Source: Chimonanthus salicifolius
Taxonomy: Eukaryota > Streptophyta > Magnoliopsida > Laurales > Calycanthaceae
Assembly (NCBI GenBank): GCA_013350335.1
Contig: CM023534.1
Coordinates: 21,657,302-21,721,301, forward strand
Direction: 5' to 3'
DNA length: 64,000 nucleotides
The notes under the pieces were generated by a model. The model was not told where the DNA came from. It made no database searches and saw only the letters and a program-made list of their open reading frames with translations. Below, in pieces: positions 23,364 to 35,639 of this stretch (its first letter is position 1; every line of letters begins with the position of its first letter). The position numbers and the translations under genes were made by a program.

Positions 23364-26300
23364 AATTGGTATTAGAGCATGGTTCAACTTTCGGATAGTG
23401 CGTATGGGAGAAATTAGATTGATCGATTGATTTGAGATTCATTCCTTCAATTTTGGAGTTAGAGGAGGTTGAACCTTTGGTCAAGGTAAGGTTGAATCTT
23501 CTTGTTTTGCCAAGTTGCATGATTGTGGTATCGAGATAGGACCTCAAACCAAGTGTTTAGAAGTGAAGATTTGTTACGGATATGGAGAGGAGTTTTGCTA
23601 GCAACGAACATTCTTGTTGTTAAGTGGTGTGATTTCAGTATCAAGTTGATACTTGAAACCAAGTGTTTAAAGGTGATAACCCTTTATAAAAATTTAGGTT
23701 AGAGAGCGTAGAGTCTGTAGAAAGGCTTTGAACATTGATAAGCCTGAGGAAGCTCAAGGAGTAAAAATTGGTTTTTCTAGTGTAAAGGACCATTGAAAAT
23801 ACAGTAGTTCAAACTTTTCTTTGTGATGTACTTGTGATGTTCGAATATCTGATTGCTCTTACAGATATGTCGAAATACTAGAAGGGCAAACAATCTGTTC
23901 AGAATGAAAATGAGAAACAAGATGTGAATCAAATAGTACGAGAAGCCTACGGAGTCGTAAGTAGCACTTTGGAATTACTAGAAAGAATAATGGTAACAAA
24001 ACCGGCTCCAGCAATTGTGGGAAAGGAGTCAGTCCGGTATCCCTCCCAAGGCTTTGCTTTCCAACGACATCAACTGCCTGCTAAGTCAAAAGGAAGTCGC
24101 AAAAGGAAGAACAGATTGTGCTATGGCTGTAAGCAATCAGGGCATGAGATGGAATCCAATTCTAAGAAGGAAAAAGAAGCGGTGTTTCAATTGTGGTGGA
24201 GAAGACAACTTGGTTAATCAGTGTCCACATCTCTCGGACCCTGAAGATTATTCAGAGAAATCACCAAGGATGACGCTAGACAAATAATAAAGTTATGAGT
24301 AGTGGTAGGTATGGAAGACTTGAGGAAAAGTTTATCTTAACCAATCCGCTCTTGGAAATTGACTTAGGGTAAGAAGAAGTTTGCTATGTATAATTACCTC
24401 GGATATTATGAAAATAAATAAAAATCGTTGACGTTTGCCATTTATTTTATATTGATTGAATAATGATGTTAGCAGACTTAGTAAGAGCTATTGTAGTTCC
24501 CCACCTAAGATCAAAGTGAGCAGAGAAAAATGTCTTAAGCTATGAATGATATCCTCATAACTGTAAGAACTATTTTATTTTTCAATTGAGACATAGTTTT
24601 GGTGAGGACTATTTGGAATTATGCTCACTTAATGCTGAAAATTCAAAGTTAAGCCTCTAACTTGCTATGAGGAAGGATAAATATCATTAGTAAGAATAAT
24701 CTTTATGGTTACGATTCGTAATTACACTCCTAGTGGAGTTGTGGATTATATTTATGTGTATTGGGGTAGTGACAAAAGTGACCTTGTTCTCCTTGTAGGA
24801 AAGAGAGAATTATGTAAGATGGAAGCCTGATGGTGTATCATTGGGGTAAAAGATAAGGCAAAAGAGGACTAAGTGCAGCAAATTGATGGAAGTGTCGCGA
24901 ATGGGCTATGACAAGGGATATCAGGATATTTTCTCTGTCACATTTTGTAATGATTGGGAAAAATTAGGTGTCAGGATGGTGTATCTAGTGTAATAGTTTT
25001 TATAAAAGGTATGTTGGAAATGGGACCTAAGATTGGAATTTTCCACTAAGACAGGAACTCAACGGGTTAAATACAAGTTCTGCATGATGGGTGATGGTGA
25101 CTTAGTTGACTAAAACGTTCAAATGGTAGAATTTGACTTTATTTCCTTGTGGGTTGGGTGGCTACCTAACTCATTGTTCTAGACTTTTATAAGAGTAGTA
25201 AGTTAGTAGGAAACTTATATAATTACAAGGTCTGAAGGTTCTGACCAGAATATAGGTCAGTATAGTATAGTGGCTAATATTGGATATGATGACTTAAGAG
25301 AGGTGAGTGCGATTTAAATGATTCTGGATAGTTATTGAACTGCCTCCACACGAAGAGATTAAATGTTATCTCTACAATGGTGATACCAGTGGAATTGTAA
25401 TAAATGTTAGAATCTTATAGAGATTAGAAGCTTATGAGTAGTATTTTGCTGGATGTTTAATCCATCCTTAATTGTTGGTGGCTCATGGCGATGTGCTTCA
25501 TCTCCTTTCATGTGAGATATTGTTATTATGTGGTAATAAATGATGGGGATTATACGGTATGTTTATTGTGATTGGGATGTTATGGTATGACGTGGATATG
25601 ACTGATGATCCATATTGGTTCTGAATTTTGACCAAAGTATTGTATGCCTTGTAGAACCTGGCTTGGATCCGTCAAATCGGTATAATCCCTTCACACTGTG
25701 AATATTGTGATGTGATATGCATGGGTATATGCATAGACTAGGTTGAGATTTGTGAGCATGATAGACGTTGATCGGACATACAATTTATTTGATTAAAGTT
25801 GTGTGTGCACCTAATGGATTGAATACATTCGCAGGTAAAGGATTCAAAGATTGAGCGGATGTGTAAGAGATATATAAAATTTTGATGGATGGGGTTCTAG
25901 TAAGCTTGACAAGTGTGAGAAATTATTTTCAAGCACATGGTGGAGTTTTCTAACACACTTTGAGATGTTTGTTTGGGTGCGCATTTCAAAGACATAGTTA
26001 GAATAAAGGTATGATCAAATCGTAATTGAGGTAGAGAATGGATTGAGTAGTTCATAGTGTGTATTACTAGATCTCGTGCTATTTTAAGATCCAGTGGAGA
26101 TGAGTCATGTGAGTAAGAAGTATGATGAAAGTAAACATATGTTGGATATAATTTCATCAAGGTAATGATTATAAGGGATATGATGGTGAAAGCTTTTGAT
26201 TCTAGAGCATTGGATACATGAAAATGTGATAATTGGAACACCCAGTGCCTAGAATTTTAGACTCTGATGGCAAGTGCCGGTTGGAGAAATTGTACACTGA

Positions 26301-26901
26301 CAAGCTAGTACACTATTTTGAACGAGGAACGTGGAAAAGTATTCACAAATCTTTACTGGACTCAGGTAAGCATCTCAGTTACATGAGAGATGAGTCTCGA
26401 TAAACAGTTACAATATGATAAGTTATACTATGATTTTAAGTCACCTGCTGTGTAAACTGGCAAATGTGTGAATTATGATCTACTGAAAGTGGATTTCAGG
26501 TGATGTATCTTTGAAGTGTTGGGAGATATTTTGTGAGCTGAGTCTTAAAAAAAAAAAAAAGTTCAGGTTTTAGAGAAATACTTGTGAATATCCAAGAATC
26601 TCAAAGATACAGTGTCTTAGGGACAAATTATACTTTGGATACAAGTAATGACGAAGAGATAGAAGTCTTGAAAGACTTGACTTCGGAAGAGATACCCATA
26701 GAAATTCAGGGTACTTGAACTCAAGTGCTTCAGCAGAAGGTTATTCTGTTAGTGCCAGTGTTATGACAACACTGCAGAATGCAACATGTGATGAGGAAAC
26801 TAGAGTCAAAGATGAGAAGGTTGCATGATGATCTGTTTCTTGAGTAAAGGTACAAGTATTCTGTTGAAATTCGGGATAAAATTTCTTTAAAGGGGGTGTG
26901 A
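23364..26901 (+). pseudogene. Decayed internal region of the Tekay/Del-like element (gag remnant)
   Basis: This 3.54-kb interior has lost its coding capacity. About 23,924-24,287 retains the C-terminal end of a gag polyprotein in two overlapping frames. One frame has CYGCKQSGHEMES, a zinc knuckle whose last Cys is missing. The other has CFNCGGEDNLVNQC, a CX2CX4HX4C knuckle with Asn in place of His. The frame shift between them and many stops downstream show a pseudogene. From 24,300 to 26,860 I recognise no protease, reverse transcriptase, RNase H, integrase or chromodomain. The region ends in the purine tract at about 26,888-26,901. Confidence 0.7.
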
Positions 26902-29900
26902 TGTAATACCCAGACCCTAGATTAGCGACTAATCATGTGATTAGTTATCGTTGATTGTGTTTAATGGCCAATTAATCTGAAAGATTAACAAGTGGGCTTT
27001 GTTAGAGTCAAAGTTCGACTCGATTTAAGCTCGAAAATCTGTGGATCTGACTCATTTAGTGCAGTGGCAAAGTTGAAATTATCTTAAGTTTCTCCAGATG
27101 AGACCTTAAAAATCATCTGTATTTGGAAAATCCTTTAATTGTGATATTTGATTTGTCAAAATTGCATACAATTATTTAATTTTAAATTTTGAGTGTGAAG
27201 AATTTTATTGATTGAAATTCCAATTTTTAGAAGTGTAATTTTTGAGTTGTGAAGAGTGTCAATGTTAGATTTTAAAGTTTAGGAGTGTCAAATGTCTCGA
27301 AATTTTAGAATGCTTTTATCAGCTAAATTTTGTGACCTGACCGTAAATCAAAGTTTTTACAATGAAATTTGACATTTTATGATTTTAAATTAAATCATTG
27401 AGTTTTAAATAACATTTTATCTCCAAACTTTTATAGTATTTATAATTTTTAATATTTATTATATCTAACTAATTGCCTTGATTTAATGGAACCTTGAAAA
27501 TAGCCAACTTAAAAGGGTGTATTTTAAAAGTGTGTTTTTAAATTAAAAAGGTTATAAAACAATATTTTGATCGGATAAACATATGATCTTATTTAAATAA
27601 TAGAATATATTATTAAAAAGAAATGCAATTAATGCATACTTATCCATAAGCTACTAGCTACCCTCTTAGTAGCTATGCACGTAGGGTGCAAGGCTACCCC
27701 TTTGGGTTGCTTATTTAAAGACAATGGAGATGAATAATGAAAAAGAAAAAAGAAAAACCGACCTCATTTACCTTTCCTTCTCTCCTACGTGTCCCTTTCC
27801 TATTCCTTTGTTTTCTTCTCCTTCTTCATTTCTTGCCTTAGTTGTTCCAGCTATGAGTTTATAGGTTATTTTTTTTCCTTTTGGCTCGGGGTTTTCAAAA
27901 GTAATCATTTTTCAGTAGATTTTCACAAATAAGTATGAAAATTCATCTATTTCAAATTTTAGGAACTCTAAGACTGTTCTCTTTGTATAAAAGTGTGATT
28001 TTAAGTTTCAAAATTGAATTTGTAGAATTTAGAGGAAAGTTACCTATTTCTTTTGATTTTTGAGTTTCACCTTTCAAAAGTAGTTTTGATGATATTCAAA
28101 ATCAGGATTTTACAACTTCAAGTTAAAGAGGGGAAAAGATTAACCCCCAGCTAATTTTTGTGTGTTTACTTTCTGCAATGGGTGTTTACTTTACTGTACG
28201 TTCTATGTCTATCTCAATACATGGTCCTATCTAGGAAGACAATACGAGAATGACCTGAACATTTTACTTCTAGTACTGTAACCTCTGGGTATAGTCTCAA
28301 TACTTTCCAAGGCCTGGAAAAATATGAGACTGGACACTAAGTACTTTATATTTTCTCTTTATTCTGTGTTTTGAATGACTGACAGCTGACTATGCTGACA
28401 TAAATAAATGAAGTAGTAAGAGTTAGGAGACTCACTAACATCACCATGTTTTTAGACGAAAAATTTATAAAGGGGTTCTTTGGAGTATTTTGAGTGTTCT
28501 TGAATTTGAAATGAGTATTATAAGTGTATTTAAGTTTTAAACAAATATTTATGAGATTTTAATATTTTTATAGATTTGTGGTGAAAAACACAAGTTGGAG
28601 AAGGTGAGGAGACTCAACTATGGCTTAATTGCATGTGTATAGTTTTGGATGTCAAAATAATCAAGTGTATAGGCTGTGTAAGCCTTAGAAACTGAGAGGA
28701 AATTGAACTTTCGACTCTGAGTATTCTCTCTTGTCCGAGGTCTCGGCAGACTGAAACTTGGAAAAGTTTACAGAGTTGTACTTTGAAACCCTCTGTTGTC
28801 CAAGATCTCGAATCAAGATCCGAGGTCTCGGTAACCTGAAATTGTGTTCTCCTAGGTTGATTATCTTAGAATTTTACCAATGGATGGTAAATGAACTTTC
28901 CCTGTGTAACTCTAGTGAAAAAGTGAGATATATGGATTTACCCAAGTCCACATGGACAATAGTGTGAAATGACCAATGATGTTGTGATTTGTATAATAAA
29001 CTTGAATGTGTAAATCATGTTATGATGTGTGCATGTGATTCATGCATGGTTAATTTAAATTTGCATATGGGTCTTGTTATACTAACCAATTATGCAGGTG
29101 ATGAGATTATGGAAGTTCTGTGTCGTTGAACCAGAACTATTAGCCAGTGAATGGTAAGTATACTCGAGTATGAAACCCTGTGGAAAGGGACATGGAGTAA
29201 AGTGTAAGTAAATCATGTTTATGGTTAAATCTCCAACGTTTGGGGTATGATTATTGTTTTCGATAATTGTCTTCTCATGCATTGATAAGACTATTGTCAT
29301 GGACTGTTGGGTGACATTCATATGCATCGGCTGTATGTCGTCATTAAAATGCAATCATGTATAGGCCATAGGGTCGGACCGTAGGGTCGTTATGCTCTTG
29401 CAAGTAGCTGCATCTTGACCGTTTGGACTTGATGCTACTGGGGTTGAGTGGGATACCTCAGTGTGTAAGGTTACGAAAAACCTTAACACGTGTATATATG
29501 TATATATATTTATATATGCATGCATGGAAGGAAGGCACATTGCATGTGAAAAAAGTAGAATGCAAGTGTGAGTTTACATATGCATGTGTGAGTTATATAT
29601 GCATGTGTGAGTTATATACATGTGTGAGTTGTATATGCTTGTGTAAGTATACATGAGTGTGTATGGAAAGAAAAGAACAAATGCCACATGTTCTGTTAAT
29701 TGTTTATCTCCAATGTAGATTTTATTTTCTAGCAGATGCAATACGATTATTGAGTTCTCTTCACTGGACTGGAAGCTCACTTGTACCTCAATGCAGGGCG
29801 TGATCTAGAAGTAGTGGAGGACCCCTCTGCGATGACCTAAACGATGACCTAAACAATGGAATCTCTGGATTCCAATATGTTGTTTTGGATTAGAATTTAC

Positions 29901-30180
29901 TTAGTTGCATAGTATGTAAGTATTGTTTGGTTTGCCACCTGTGGCATTCAAACTTATGTGTACATATATAATTATGGTGTGTAGTGGTATATAAACATAA
30001 GTTGTGTTTATATTATACTTAGAATAATCTCATGTGATAGTCTAGATTTCTCGAACAGATGTGGCTTCTTCATGGGCTTAAGCGAACTTGAGGCCCATGG
30101 ACTTATGGAGTTTGGATGAAAAAAAGAAAAAGAAAAAATTAGTCGCGTTCTAGACCCACATTTAGGGTCGGTGCGTGACA
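26902..30180 (+). repeat. 3' LTR of the Tekay/Del-like element
   Basis: A 3279-bp LTR, full-length and uninterrupted, so it preserves the pre-insertion state of the site used by the nested element in the 5' LTR. It ends GGTCGGTGCGTGACA. The 19-20-bp GTGTGAGTTATATA repeat recurs at about 29,565-29,655. Confidence 0.85.
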
Positions 30181-30657
30181 GAGATACTTCAATACTAATA
30201 GGTTAAGGCCAAAGTCATTTTTAGTTATTAAATTAATATATACATATATTCAAAATCAATAATGTGATTGTTAGTGCCCCGACTTGTCGAGTCATCTATT
30301 TGTCAATTCCATGATTTAGATGAAGTATTGTCTTGAAGATTGAAGCAAGAATGCAAGACTGAAGGTGTGATGAACATTGAATCTCAAGCATCGAAGATGA
30401 ATGATCAAGTTGAAGATTCACTATCACCAAGTTTATGCCAACGTACACAAGGTAAATCAGCCATAGAAGACCATAGGTGGAATCCACCACCTTAGAAAGA
30501 GCTTGCATAGGCTTAGAACTCAAATTGGTAAATCATAGACCAAGCCTAGAGTAAATGGACCAACACCTTGGAGCTCATTGAGTTTTTATTGGGAAAAATC
30601 TGCACAGTCAAAATGTCATGACTTGTGAGAATCTTTCACTCTATCAAATGAGGTAAT

Positions 30658-32837
30658 TGATGAGTGCAAAATAATTTACATATTTTATTCCTAAATTTAT
30701 AATTGTTAGTATCTCATTTGATTTAATTTTATCTAATTAGTATAATTTTGTGTTTTGTAGGTTTAAAAGTAAGGATGATATAAAACATGCTTATATGCAA
30801 AGCCTTGACCCATTGGGAGTTATTTTGGACCTCAAACCCATTTGCAAAAGCCCATGTTAGAAGATAAAGCCTGAAGATGCTACTAATTCAAGTTCTCATG
30901 GACCTTCTCTGATGGGCCTGCTTTATTAGAAAGTGCAAGCACAATGTAAGCGTCAGCCACTTAGTTGAAAGCAAATATGAAGATAGATATGAGATCCGAT
31001 AAGTGAAAGAATGTCTATAAATGGGGTTTCAGGATTTTGTTGGGGGCAATGCATGATTAGCAAAGACTGGTAAGATCCAAGTTGTAGTGATGTGTCACCC
31101 TTCACTCATCACTTTTGGTGGTGTGAGAGTTGGTTTGCAAAGAGACGAATTAGCCAACAAGCATGAAGAACAACAGCGTTTTTCATAAGAAACGATGGGA
31201 AGCAACCAGTTCATGGAACCAACGACAACTGAGAGATAAAATCTGAAAAAATAGCAAAGAGAAACAAAAATCAGTTGAGCTGTTTGGCGTGAAAAGAAAT
31301 CTGAAGTAGAGAAGAGCAAAGTTTTGAAAGCAGTTGCATATTGAATTTATTTGAAATCAGAAAAGTGCATACTTGCCCATCATCGCTTCTTACAAGAATT
31401 GAGTGGAAGAAAGGAAAGAAATAAAAAAAAAAAAAAGAAGGAAAAACCTGTTAAGATTGAATACAGCAGAAATAAGATTGCTGTCATGTGTTGGCCAACC
31501 CTTCATAGGCCCCAATAATGGATAGCCATGTATTGGTTGATCACCCGTGCCATCTCCTTCTTTGGCCTTTCTTCTTTAGTCTTTACTTCTTTAAGACAAG
31601 CCCTCTATACCGTACACTTGATCCTTTCCACATTGGTCATTCGATCCACACCTTTGAGTCCACCTCGTTTCTTCAAATACTCAAGCATCTGAATCGTCCA
31701 TTTCTTGCCTCTTTTATTCCATACGGTCATGACCCTTGATTTTTACCTCTTTTTCTTATAAATACCAGCCATTCTTCAACGAAAAAACTTGAACTTAGCT
31801 GGGATTTTCAGGGTGCATAGGAAAGAAGGAAAAAGTGAAGGAAGGATAAGAAGTGGCTAAAGGAAATTCGACTATAAAGGGTTTTTAGGTTGGTATTTTT
31901 ATAATTTTCCTAGTTATTTTTCTTGTATTTCTTTTTCTTTAACATTCCATTGATATGTAATTCTAAATTCATGTTTCATAAATAAAATTGAGGTGTGATG
32001 AAATATTTAGTCTATGGTTTTCCAATTATTCAATTTATGTATGATGATTATTTGATTTTATTTTTATTCTTTAATTAAGTTTATGTGTGGATTTATTTTA
32101 ATTATTTCAAATTAAATGTGATGAAAATTTAGATTGAATAGACTTTCTTCTTCAATCTAAGGCTCTTATTTTAAGAGTGCGATGAAATATTTTAGATTTG
32201 AAGATAAAGTTTAAATTCTATTCATTTTAAGGTTTAATTTGAGATTTTTAATTAAATGAAATCCATGGATTTAATTCTTAAAATATTTTTCGATGAAAAA
32301 TTTGAATGCATGATTGGTAATTTACGTGAGCTCCGTATTTTAGGTCTTTGTTTTATTTTTAAAATATGGAAAATAATGCCTCCTTGATTTTTTGAGCCAG
32401 TTCTACTGTAAATATGTACAGATGTAATTTAGGTGTCTTTAATTTTATTTTTGTTTATAAGTCCAAAAACTCGTGAAATTGATGAACTAGGTTGGAAATA
32501 ATTTAATTGCATCTTAATTTTGTATTTTAAATTAGATTGAGATTGTTTATATTTTTATATTAATGCCACTATCTTAATTGGAATTAGTTAAATTGTTAGA
32601 TTCTATGTTTATATTTAGAATGTTTCTGAATTAAGATTAAAACTCATAGATTAGATAAATAACTCCTTATTTATGATTTTTCTCCATATTTCTCAAAGTT
32701 CTTAAAATACATAATTCAATGGTGTATTTTCATGGATATATTTTCCTAAGTTCCGATGTGTTCGACCTCGCACTTAATCACTATACTATTTAATGGTTCG
32801 TGCGCTTGCGAGTTCTAAATTTAAAATTTGCATAACA
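30658..32837 (+). repeat. 5' LTR of the Athila/Tat-type element
   Basis: A 2180-bp LTR. It contains a TATA box, TATAAATA (31757-31764), followed by a pyrimidine-poor leader. This is the likely promoter, conserved in the 3' LTR at 38844-38851. It ends TTTGCATAACA, three bases before GTTTTTGG and the Asp primer site. Confidence 0.9.
31757..31764 (+). promoter_or_regulatory. TATA box of the Athila-type 5' LTR
   Basis: TATAAATA, about 1.1 kb into the LTR, conserved exactly at 38844-38851 in the 3' LTR. The surrounding 100 bases are among the best conserved between the two LTRs. Promoter function is inferred from motif and position. Confidence 0.5.
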
Positions 32838-32843
32838 AGTTTT

Positions 32844-32861
32844 TGGCGCCGTTGCCGGGGA
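32844..32861 (+). other. Primer-binding site (Asp tRNA)
   Basis: TGGCGCCGTTGCCGGGGA, the 18-base complement of the plant Asp-tRNA 3' end, as used by Athila/Tat elements. It lies six bases beyond the LTR end. Confidence 0.9.
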
Positions 32862-34309
32862 ACTTAAAAAAAATCACCATTGACTTATTTATTTTTAGAA
32901 ATATCTATTTTTGGCAACTCTTTACAATTAGAAGTTTATATTTTTGTTAGAAATTCTAATTTTAGAAAGTTACCTTATTTAGAAGTTTTAAAATCAAATC
33001 AGGAGATTATCTAAATTTGGAATCACTGCTAAATTTAGAATTTTTTTTATTTTTGGAAATTTCTATTTTTTAGAAACTTCCAAAAATATCTAGTTTCTAT
33101 TTTTATCATTTTCTAATTTTAGAATTTTAATCCAATTTAGTCATGTTTTACTTTTAAAAAAAAATAGATATAAATTTGGAATGTTCTAGTTACAATGTCC
33201 CAAAAAAAAAAATTAAAAAATCATGGAACAACTTTGAACTAACTTGAAAATCTGATTTGGATTAATTTGGTGGATATTAATTAAGAAATTTTTATGGTCT
33301 TAATTTAGTTTAGAATTCTTAATTTGGTTACAATCATTTAATTTCCTCCACTAGTTATAACATTAGGAAATCTGCATTTAGTTTAGGATTCATGCATATT
33401 TTATTTGATTAAATGTTTCACCATGGTTTTGAGTTTTGTTATGTGCAGGTGCTTTGAAAATTCTTGCGGAAAAAAAATTGCTAAAAAATAATAAAAATTG
33501 CGCTTGCTAATAAATAAAAACAAAAAGCCAAGGTACACGCGTTCAATCTCTTTATTTAATTTTTAAGTTTCATGCATTCATATAATTTTTATTAGGTTGT
33601 CTTGCATTTATTTTGCATATAATTTTTTTTTTTTTTTGCATATTTAATTTGCTCATGCATTTAGGTTGCTAGTTCATACATTCAGTTAAATTGTTTGCTT
33701 ATTGTTTTCATATTTGCTTGAATCTTGCATTGGTAACTTAGGCTTGCATTCACAAAATAGAAAAATTCTAAAAAAAAATATTAGTAAAAATTGGTTCATG
33801 CATTACCCAATTAAAATCAATCTAGTACCATTGTTTAGGGTTGTTCATGCTCATTCGGACCATCTTTGATTCAGTTATTTTTACTTCACCGGTGAATAGT
33901 TTTTCTTCGAGCACGGTGTCTAGGCTAGTTTTGTCACCAAGGTGTAAACAACCGAAAGGATAAGTGGAAATTTAAGTAGACTGCCATTGTGCTCCTCCAC
34001 TTACCTGGAAACTTACCTGGCCGTGCTTATAGTTAAACTCTCATCGGAGGCTTAAAGTTTCTGGAAAGGAGATTAGGAGCAGTCTAAAGTCTAGGATCCC
34101 TATGTCGGTCTAGGTATAGGTCATATTTTGTGTGGATTTGATTGAGCGTGAATGATCGTGTCTGTGTATGAATTATTGGGTTCGTGACTCTAACAATTGC
34201 TTGGTTCGAGTTACGTTTTCCGTCGATTTACCGATCTTTGCGTCCGGAGGCCAGTCCAGCTCAGCCATAGACATAGACAGTCCACCTTCACCACCACCAT
34301 CACCTAATA

Positions 34310-35610
34310 TGGCCGAAGAAAGAGTCGAAGAGAAAATCCTCCAAGACTACTTCTCATCAGTCACGCCCAACACACCATCTGGCATAGTTGTTCCAAGCAA
34401 CTAATGTGGCGTTTGAACTGAAACCAGCCCTGTTACATCTTTTACCCGCATTCCACGGACTTGATCGTGAGGACCCTTACCTACATGTTAAGAATTCTTA
34501 GAGATCTGCGCCACCATCAAACTTCAAGGCATCACTGATGAATCCATTAGACTTCGTTTATTTCCTTTTTCTCTCAAAGAAAAAGCAAAATCTTGGCTAA
34601 ATTCTCTACCAGCAAATTCCATCACAACATGGGATCAGTTGGTCAACAAATTTTTGAACAAATTTTTCCCTGTATCAAAAACTAACGCCCTCAGGAAAGA
34701 AATTTCAAACTTTAATCAGAAGGAGGGTGAATAATTCTGTGAGTCATGGGAAAGATTCAAAGATTCGTTGAGTAAATGCCCCCACTACGGCTATGAAACA
34801 GGAGAGACTCGTACAATTCTTTTATGATGGTTTAACCACATCGAACCGCACAATGGTCGAGTCTATGAAGGGTGGGGAATTTTTACAGCTAACTGCAAAC
34901 AATGGATGGAATTTCTTAGAATCATTGACAGAAAGTTCTCAGCGATGGGACTTCTCCAAAAGAGAGAATTCAGCACAAACATCAAAGAGAGGAGGTTTGT
35001 ACGCAGTTAACAATGACTTTGACGTTAAGATTGCGATCGCAAACCTAACGAAAAAAATAGATGTTTTAGCGATGTCTCAGACGATGAACCCATCATTAGG
35101 AATGCATGCTGAGGTTTGCGCATTATGTTCTAATCCAGGACACACTGCCCAATACTGTCCTTCCATAGCATCAAATGCTGAGTGCTCAACTGATCAGGCC
35201 AATGCACTCAATAATTTTGGAAGATAACAAGGAACCCCGTTTTCTGCCACATACAATCCTAATTGGCGGAATCATCCAAATTTTTCATGGCGTCAGAATC
35301 AACCTCCAGTAGATCAAGAACCTCCTCAATATCAAGGCCAAGCATATCAACCTCCTCAGTACCAACCACCCAACCAACCATACATCCACCTCAAAATCAT
35401 CCACCCCAGCCACATCCATCCTATCCGTCCGGTCCATCTCAACAACGTAAGCCCTCTCTCAAGGAATACGTTGCAACAGTTCATGCAGTCCACCCTAACA
35501 AGCTATGCACAAGCTTGAAACACAGCTTGGACAGTTAGCCATCGTGATAGGAGATAGGGAGAAAGGCAAATTCCCTAGTCAGCCTATCCCGAACCCCTAA
35601 AGGTCAGCAT
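34310..35610 (+). pseudogene. Broken gag of the Athila/Tat-type element
   Basis: The frame from about 34,498 encodes a retrotransposon gag core (LRLFPFSLKEKAKSWLNSLP, then ITTWDQLVNKFLNKFFP), interrupted by a TAA at about 34,731 within the ...EGE/FCESWERFKD segment. The frame then shifts. From 34,793 a second frame carries an intact zinc knuckle, CALCSNPGHTAQYC (CX2CX4HX4C). A third has a Gln/Pro-rich stretch and LGQLAIVIGDREKGKFPSQ (about 35,530-35,590), the conserved motif near the gag C-terminus in this lineage. At least one stop and several frameshifts exclude a functional polyprotein. The LALLHL/AFHGLDREDP segment at about 34,420-34,490 is the gag N-terminal part in another frame. Confidence 0.8.
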
Positions 35611-35639
35611 GTGGTTCAAACGTCTCCCAAGGATTGATA

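Larger units (their letters stand above)
17399..30180 (+). mobile_element. Ty3/gypsy LTR element (Tekay/Del-like), decayed, 3.3-kb LTRs
   Basis: The two long LTRs (5' 17399-23363, interrupted; 3' 26902-30180) begin TGTAATA and end GTGACA. They are flanked by GAAAT (17394-17398) and GAGAT (30181-30185), a target duplication with one mismatch. An initiator-Met-type primer site, TGGTATTAGAGC (23367-23378), follows the 5' LTR after three to four bases. Before the 3' LTR is a purine tract, AAAGGGGGTGTGA, preceded by AAATTCGGGATAAAATTTC, the degenerate form of the pol-end sequence common to plant chromoviruses. LTR ends in GGTCGG(G)G.GTGACA are typical of Tekay/Del. The interior is only 3.54 kb with a gag remnant and no pol, so the copy is non-autonomous. 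Confidence 0.85.

Noticed and set aside
24300..26860. Possible pol of the Tekay-like element
   Set aside because: I looked for reverse transcriptase, RNase H, integrase and chromodomain motifs in all plus frames and saw none. Only the characteristic 3' end before the purine tract survives.
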